Notes under the pieces: generated by a model
Databases searched by the model: none
Told to the model about the DNA's origin: nothing
What the model saw: the letters and a program-made list of their open reading frames with translations, nothing else
DNA from: Diphasiastrum complanatum
Lineage: Eukaryota; Streptophyta; Lycopodiopsida; Lycopodiales; Lycopodiaceae
Assembly: GCA_029204225.1 (NCBI GenBank)
Contig: CM055097.1
Span: forward strand, 74,422,661 to 74,486,660
Length of the DNA: 64,000 nucleotides
Direction: 5' to 3'
Program-made: the position numbers and the translations under genes
Part shown: in pieces, positions 59,681-64,000 of the stretch
Numbering within the stretch: the first letter of the stretch is position 1
How the letters are laid out: each line of letters starts with the position of its first letter

Positions 59681-62063
59681 ATGAATCATTCCAATTTGAT
59701 TTGTAAAATTATCGAGGATGTTTCAATTGTTGACAATGATTCAATGGAATATGAGATGTTTGACAATGATACTCTTAGCAATAAAATAATTTCATTATTC
59801 CATGAAGATCTTATCTATACTAATCTAGATTGGGAATTTTCGAGAAACTATCTTCAAGAATTTCACGAGTCCATTTTACCAGAATTCAATGTGGGTATTG
59901 TTGGAGAACCTTATCTTACTGGAATTTCAAGAGTTCAACCATCAAAATATAATTTACACAATGCATATATATTTTGTGTAAACATGAACAATGACCGAGA
60001 ATATTCGTCATCGTCCATTCCCGTCACGGTTGGTGCACCGTGCTGGACGTCCACCACCCGTCGCCCACCAGGTAGAGCCCTTGTGCAACAGACCATTCGT
60101 GGCACGCATCAGCCGCACATGGACAGAGAGGCCACACAGGTCATGGCCAGTTTGATTTACGAGCTGAACCTACCTTTTGCCATCACCGATTCTGAGCCCT
60201 TCAGAAGGGCATTCCGCCTTGCACAATCTGTCAGCCCTGGCTGGAGAGTCCCTAGTTCGGAGGTTGTCCACACACACATGCTGAGAGATAGGGTTGACTC
60301 CTTGTCTAGAGAGATGGAGCCTCTACGCCGCCACTGGGCCACATATGGATGTAGCATCATGTCCGATGGCTGGACTGATGTCAGGAGGAGGCCGATCCTC
60401 AACATCTTGGTCTCCAGCTGCATGGGTACACAGTTTTTGAGAGCCGTGGTTTGCCGTATGGGGGGGAGAGTCATATCTGCAGATTCCATGTACGGTGTCA
60501 TTAGGTCTTCCATACTGTCCATAGGCCCCCAGCATGTCGCTACGGTGGTGATGGACAATGCCACCAACTGTATTCAGATGGGTGTCCTACTAGAGGCCTA
60601 GTTCCCTCACATCGTCCATACCCCTTGTGCGGCGCACGACATAGACCTTCTCATGGGGGACATAGGTGCACTTCCCTGGGTTAGAGCCATCGTCCGTGAG
60701 GCCCTCTTCCTGGTGACTTTTGTCACCAAAAAGAAGCGTGTTCTTGCCATGTTCCGGGTGTTCAGCCATCTAGACCTCCGTAAGCCAGTCCCCACACGCT
60801 TTGCATTTGACTTGGTGGTCATCGACCGTCTGATCAGGTGTAGGGCGCAGCTTCTACAGATGGTTGCCAGTGATCTTTGGTGTGCCAGTACGTTTCAGCA
60901 CACTGAGGATGGGAAGCACTTTTCTTCCACGGTGAGGGGAGACCAGTTCTGGAGGGATGCACAGACATTGTTAGGACTGCTTCGACCACTCTACATTGTG
61001 CTCCGCATGGCTGAAAGCGAGGGGTCAACACTTGGACTTGTATATGAGCTCATGGACCGGATTGGACAGTTCCTACAACTGCCCATCTTGCAGCCAGAGA
61101 GGTAAGCAGTATAGTAATGTAATTGGCCTTTATCTTCTTAGTAATTGCTAGTTTGTTTTTCTGTCAGTGTTAAGTTTTTTTTGTAATGCCCTAAACCACA
61201 TGCCTCTCACCTGCAGGATGACAGAGCTGAAGTTCATATGGAAGACGCGGTGGAACTACTTCCACAGGAGTATCCACAGCGTTGCACACATGCTGCATCC
61301 CCTCTTCCTCTCTCCGACACAGATCACAGACAGGGAGCTTGAGGCCGATTGGCTTCAGTACATTCACAGGGTGGGTCCACACATAGGTTTGGATCCTATC
61401 AGGCTCATGGAGGAGCTCGTTGCATTTTGTTTCGGCATGGGCACGTTCGGCCACCCGGCTGCTCAGGATCCAGAGAGGAGGCAGCTTTCCATTACTTGGT
61501 GGACCACATTCGGTAGCACCTATCCATCCATACAGCGTCTTGCACTGCGTGTCCTTTCTTAGGTATGCATCTCATTTCATCCTCCATTGCTGTGTTTCGT
61601 TGACCTTCCACCCGTGCACATGTGCTAAAGCATTTCATTGCACGTACCACAGGACTGCGCTGCCTCCATGTGTGAGCGTAATTGGAGCACATGGGCACTG
61701 ATTCACACGAGGAGAAGAAGCCGGTTGTCAGTGAGTCAGTTGGAGCGGTTGGTGTTCTGTAGCACCAACGCACGTCTCGCCAGGAGACTTCCGACCATTA
61801 CGAGCGCATTGCAGGTGATTAGCTATTCTCTCATAGCATGTTGGTTGACTCCTAGTACGTTGGTTTCATTTCTTCATAAAGTTGTCTCTCTGACATGCAA
61901 ATTTTAAACCTTGCAAACGAAGATATCTGATTTGGAGCGCCAGGTTGACTTGCCTACGGACAACACCCATCCCATGCCTGCAGATGACTTGGGCACACAG
62001 TTGATGGTAGAGAGTGAGAGGGAGCTTGCCGAGATGAGAGAGAGAGAGAGAGCTTGGGCTTGA
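59681..62063 (+). pseudogene. hAT-type transposase gene with introns and TAG stops
   Basis: Transposase of the DUF659/hAT-C class. First frame 59681-60601: an AT-rich N-terminal part of unknown origin (to about 60010), then YELNLPFAITDSEPFRRAFR, GCSIMSDGWTDVRRRPILNI (catalytic DGW region) and VVMDNATNC. A TAG at 60599 sits where related proteins read LLEAxFPHIVHTPCAAH. The frame continues to 61101. Introns with GT-AG ends are visible: 61102-61216, 61563-61652 and 61815-61922. Exon 61217-61562 reads MTELKFIWKTRWNY and AWWTTFGSTYP-type dimerisation sequence (WWTTFGSTYPSIQRLALRVL); exon 61653-61814 has CERNWSTW, the conserved end of hAT transposases. Another TAG lies at 61560. No BED zinc finger was seen. 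Confidence 0.8.
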
Positions 62064-63115
62064 GCATAGAGAGCCCCCATTGTATGAGGCAGATGAGCCA
62101 GTGTCAGAGGATGAGCATGATGAGGATGAGCCCATTCAGGTTGTGTTTGCCAGATCATAGAGGGATGAGGCAGATGATACAAGTGCAGGGCACACGCCAC
62201 GGGCAGGGGTCACAGGTGCATCACGTGGCAGAGGTGGGACACATGGCACAGGTTATACCGGGGGCAGAGTGATTTAGATGCCGGTCTGGCAGATGTTTGG
62301 ATGCGTGTAGTACAGAGTCATGGCCGTTACTACGACAACACACCAGAGGAGGCACCAGATGACTTTGATTGCACAGATTGGGAGGCCATGCAGGGTCTAT
62401 AGGGTGCACATGATGAGGCACGGGATGAGGCTCGGGTTGATTCCGGGGTTGGTGCACAGGATGATTCAGAGGTTGGTGCACAGGATGATTTAGAGGTTGG
62501 TGCACATGATGAGTCCCAGAGCCCAGAGCATTTGTATTCAGATGCCCAGCTGGACGACTTGGTTGCCACATTGGATTCAGAGGCCCAGCAGATGCCGAGT
62601 GTCAGGGCGTTCCCATCATCTCTTGTCAGCATGCCATACACAGAGTCCCAGCCAGAGCAGCTGCATGAGGTGCCTACAGTTCCTCCAGCTCCTCAGAGGG
62701 TGTATGTGCGTCGCACAGCTCCTCCAGTGCCACCGATGCCATTTAGGACTGCAGCCCCTCCATCGTCGTCCACTTCTGCAGCACCAGGTCTCCATGCAGG
62801 CCACCATTTGTGCCCAGGTTTTCTCTCGCAGTGCCCACATCCACAGTGGCTCCTCCAGCTGCTCCTCTAGTGGCAGCACCCACTCCACATCCTCATCCTT
62901 TGGCAACACCCACTCCACTGGCTCCCCCTTTGGCAGCACCCAGGATGTACCAGTATCGGCCACCGCAGCGCCCCTTTCAGTACATATCGCCACTGTACTC
63001 GCCTCCTGCACAGCCAGTTCCTCCACCTGCAGCAGCCCCACGGGCACACACTCCACGAGCTCATCCTCCTCGCTTAGGTGCACATGGAGTTTCCTCTAAA
63101 CATTTGAATTTTTAA
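62064..63115 (+). pseudogene. Acidic and Pro-rich tail of the hAT-type gene
   Basis: Broken frames continue the coding region: EPPLYEADEPVSEDEHDEDE, three repeats of the type (D/L)(S)EVGAQDD (about 62430-62500), LYSDAQLDDLVATLDSEAQQ, and Pro/Ala-rich sequence (TVPPAPQRVYVRRTAPPVPP; PPLAAPRMYQYRPPQRPFQY) ending with a stop at 63113. TAG stops at 62158 and 62400 stand at likely Gln codons. It has high GC and biased composition, so overlapping frames on both strands are open; those on the minus strand are shadows. Confidence 0.6.
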
Positions 63116-63119
63116 GTGT

Positions 63120-63245
63120 GGTGGAAGGCCCCAATCGACGGCCTTTCGTGCAGCGAGGACCCTTGCCCGAGGGCGGGAACCTGAGGGCAGGGCCCCGACT
63201 TGCACAGAAGGCCCGAGGCCCTTAGGCCTTTCACGACGCAATGCC
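63120..63245 (+). repeat. GC-rich interspersed repeat, copy 2
   Basis: Partner of 21941-22070, lying between the hAT-type gene and the UTP13 promoter. Further TGGACAGAAT words follow at 63264, 63312 and 63355. Confidence 0.8.
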
Positions 63246-63499
63246 ATGTATGAACTTTTTTTTTTTGGACAGAATCCCCAAAATATTGAATTGCTGAATG
63301 GTTGATGAGAACTGTGGACAGAATCTTAGAATTTCAGAATCCCTAATGACAATTCTGGACAAAAAAAGTGCTTATTTCACTCGTGACAAGTTATGCCTCT
63401 GAAGGTAGATCCAAAATAGAAAGAAAAAGTGAATACTTAGCATTAGGTACCCGATAAAAACTTGGAACTTGAGTTGATTTCATACAAAGTTAAAACCAT

Positions 63500-63524
63500 T
63501 GGGTTTAGGGTTTAGGGTTTTAAC
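63500..63524 (-). promoter_or_regulatory. Tandem telo-box upstream of UTP13
   Basis: The minus strand reads AAACCCTAAACCCTAAACCC. The AAACCCTA telo-box is a known promoter element of plant translation and ribosome-biogenesis genes, fitting the gene that follows. Confidence 0.75.
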
Positions 63525-63796
63525 TAGAACCTTAGGGGTTTGTGTTCGCCGAATCGTGAGCGAGAGAGAGAGAAACCAAACCATAACCGATCAGGGCAAC
63601 TGACATACTCGCTCTCTCTCCATGCTGCTGCGCTGGTGAACATCTCTGGTTGAGGCAGGTGATATTTCCACAGATATGCAGATTTGCCAGGATGCGTTTT
63701 GTTTTTTGAGATTTGCTCTTTTTGATATGTTTGTCGTGATTGGCTTGGATTATAAACTAGTTTTTGTGTTTGCAGAAAGGTTTTTGGTTGGTAGCT
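63525..63796 (+). other. UTP13 5'UTR with intron
   Basis: A 5'UTR intron at 63659-63775 (GAGGCAG|GTGATA ... TTTGCAG|AAAGG) is predicted, leaving a 21-nt leader in the coding exon. The transcription start probably lies between 63525 and 63600. A GA-rich run is at 63560-63573. Confidence 0.6.
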
Positions 63797-64000
63797 ATGG
63801 CGCCCCCTCTTGCTTACAAGAAGAATTTTCGAGTTACACCTGCATTGCAAGTTTTCTATAGTGGTGGGCCTGTAAGGCTCTTGCCGGATGGCTCTCATGT
63901 AGCATGTGCATGTGGGGAGGAAGTAAAGGTTGTTGAAGTCAGTTCAGGCACCGTTTTCAAAACCCTAGAAGGAGATTCTGAGCTGGTTACATCCCTCGCA
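63797..64000 (+). CDS. UTP13/TBL3 WD40 protein (TORMOZ-like), N-terminus
   Basis: ATG at 63797 opens a frame of 68 codons that runs off the window. It reads MAPPLAYKKNFRVTPALQVF, YSGGPVRLLPDGSHVACACG, then VVEVSSGTVFKTLEGDSE. The start matches plant UTP13 (TORMOZ in Arabidopsis; TBL3 in animals): KKN(F/Y)R, FY.GGP, SDG..(V)ACACGD and the TLEGDSE before the first WD repeats. Members are about 880 residues with two WD40 propellers and a C-terminal Utp13 domain, and act in the U3 small-subunit processome in the nucleolus during 18S rRNA maturation (family knowledge). The start is fixed by alignment and by the upstream 5'UTR intron. No defects visible in this part. Confidence 0.9.
   Translation, partial: MAPPLAYKKNFRVTPALQVFYSGGPVRLLPDGSHVACACGEEVKVVEVSSGTVFKTLEGDSELVTSLA

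Noticed and set aside
60157-60567. 136-codon minus-strand frame, and the minus frames at 62221-63083
   Set aside because: Shadows of the GC-rich hAT-type coding region; the plus strand carries the recognisable transposase motifs.

Overview
The window looks like nuclear DNA of a land plant with a large, repeat-dominated genome. Evidence: GT-AG introns in two recognisable host genes, plant-type Ty1-copia and Ty3-gypsy retroelements, a hAT-type transposase gene, many non-autonomous Helitron ends, a telo-box upstream of a ribosome-biogenesis gene, and very long dinucleotide arrays (CT, CA, TA). I cannot place the species; a non-flowering plant such as a fern is possible but is a guess.

Two host genes are clear. 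HEI10, the RING/coiled-coil protein of meiotic crossover formation, lies on the minus strand at 10500-12170. All seven coding exons can be joined at GT-AG sites into an open 319-codon frame. The 5' end of a UTP13/TBL3 (TORMOZ-type) WD40 gene starts at 63797 and runs off the right edge; it has a 5'UTR intron and a tandem telo-box upstream.

Layout. 1-3.5 kb: TCGA/AATTT-type degenerate repeat and CT/CA/GA arrays. 3.5-6.2 kb: broken Ty3-gypsy element. 6.2-9.4 kb: LTR-like promoter, a 100-bp tandem repeat and a broken unrecognised protein gene. 10.5-12.5 kb: HEI10. 12.5-15.6 kb: AT-rich DNA and a CT array. 15.6-21.7 kb: a structurally complete but coding-dead copia element (A) with 274-bp LTRs, PBS, PPT and a 5-bp target duplication, next to possible host exons. 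23.4-26.4 kb: microsatellites, Helitron ends, a 72-bp minisatellite. 27.5-30 kb: degenerate copia (C) ending in an LTR. 30.5-34.6 kb: head-to-tail Helitrons. 34.5-44.6 kb: a mosaic of short host-gene fragments (STIG1-like, MOSC, XAP5 and several unrecognised) among minisatellites and Helitron ends. 45.9-46.4 kb: a near-complete Helitron. 46.7-48.6 kb: second copy of the unrecognised coiled-coil protein. 48.6-53.1 kb: LTR-like DNA, broken copia elements D and E and a gypsy zinc knuckle. 53.1-58.6 kb: copia B with truncated 5' LTR and complete 3' LTR. 59.0-59.2 kb: a long palindrome. 59.7-63.1 kb: hAT-type transposase pseudogene with introns. 63.1-64 kb: UTP13 promoter and first coding exon.

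Apart from the two host genes, almost everything is mobile-element debris with frameshifts and stops. The clearest organised theme is the Helitron family: recurrent CTAG|TC junctions show copies sitting head to tail, CT/TA arrays expand right at their 5' ends, and exon fragments of unrelated genes lie among them. I saw no clear evidence of a new biochemical system; the best candidates for something undescribed are the duplicated unrecognised protein (8.4 and 46.8 kb) and the chimeric hAT gene.
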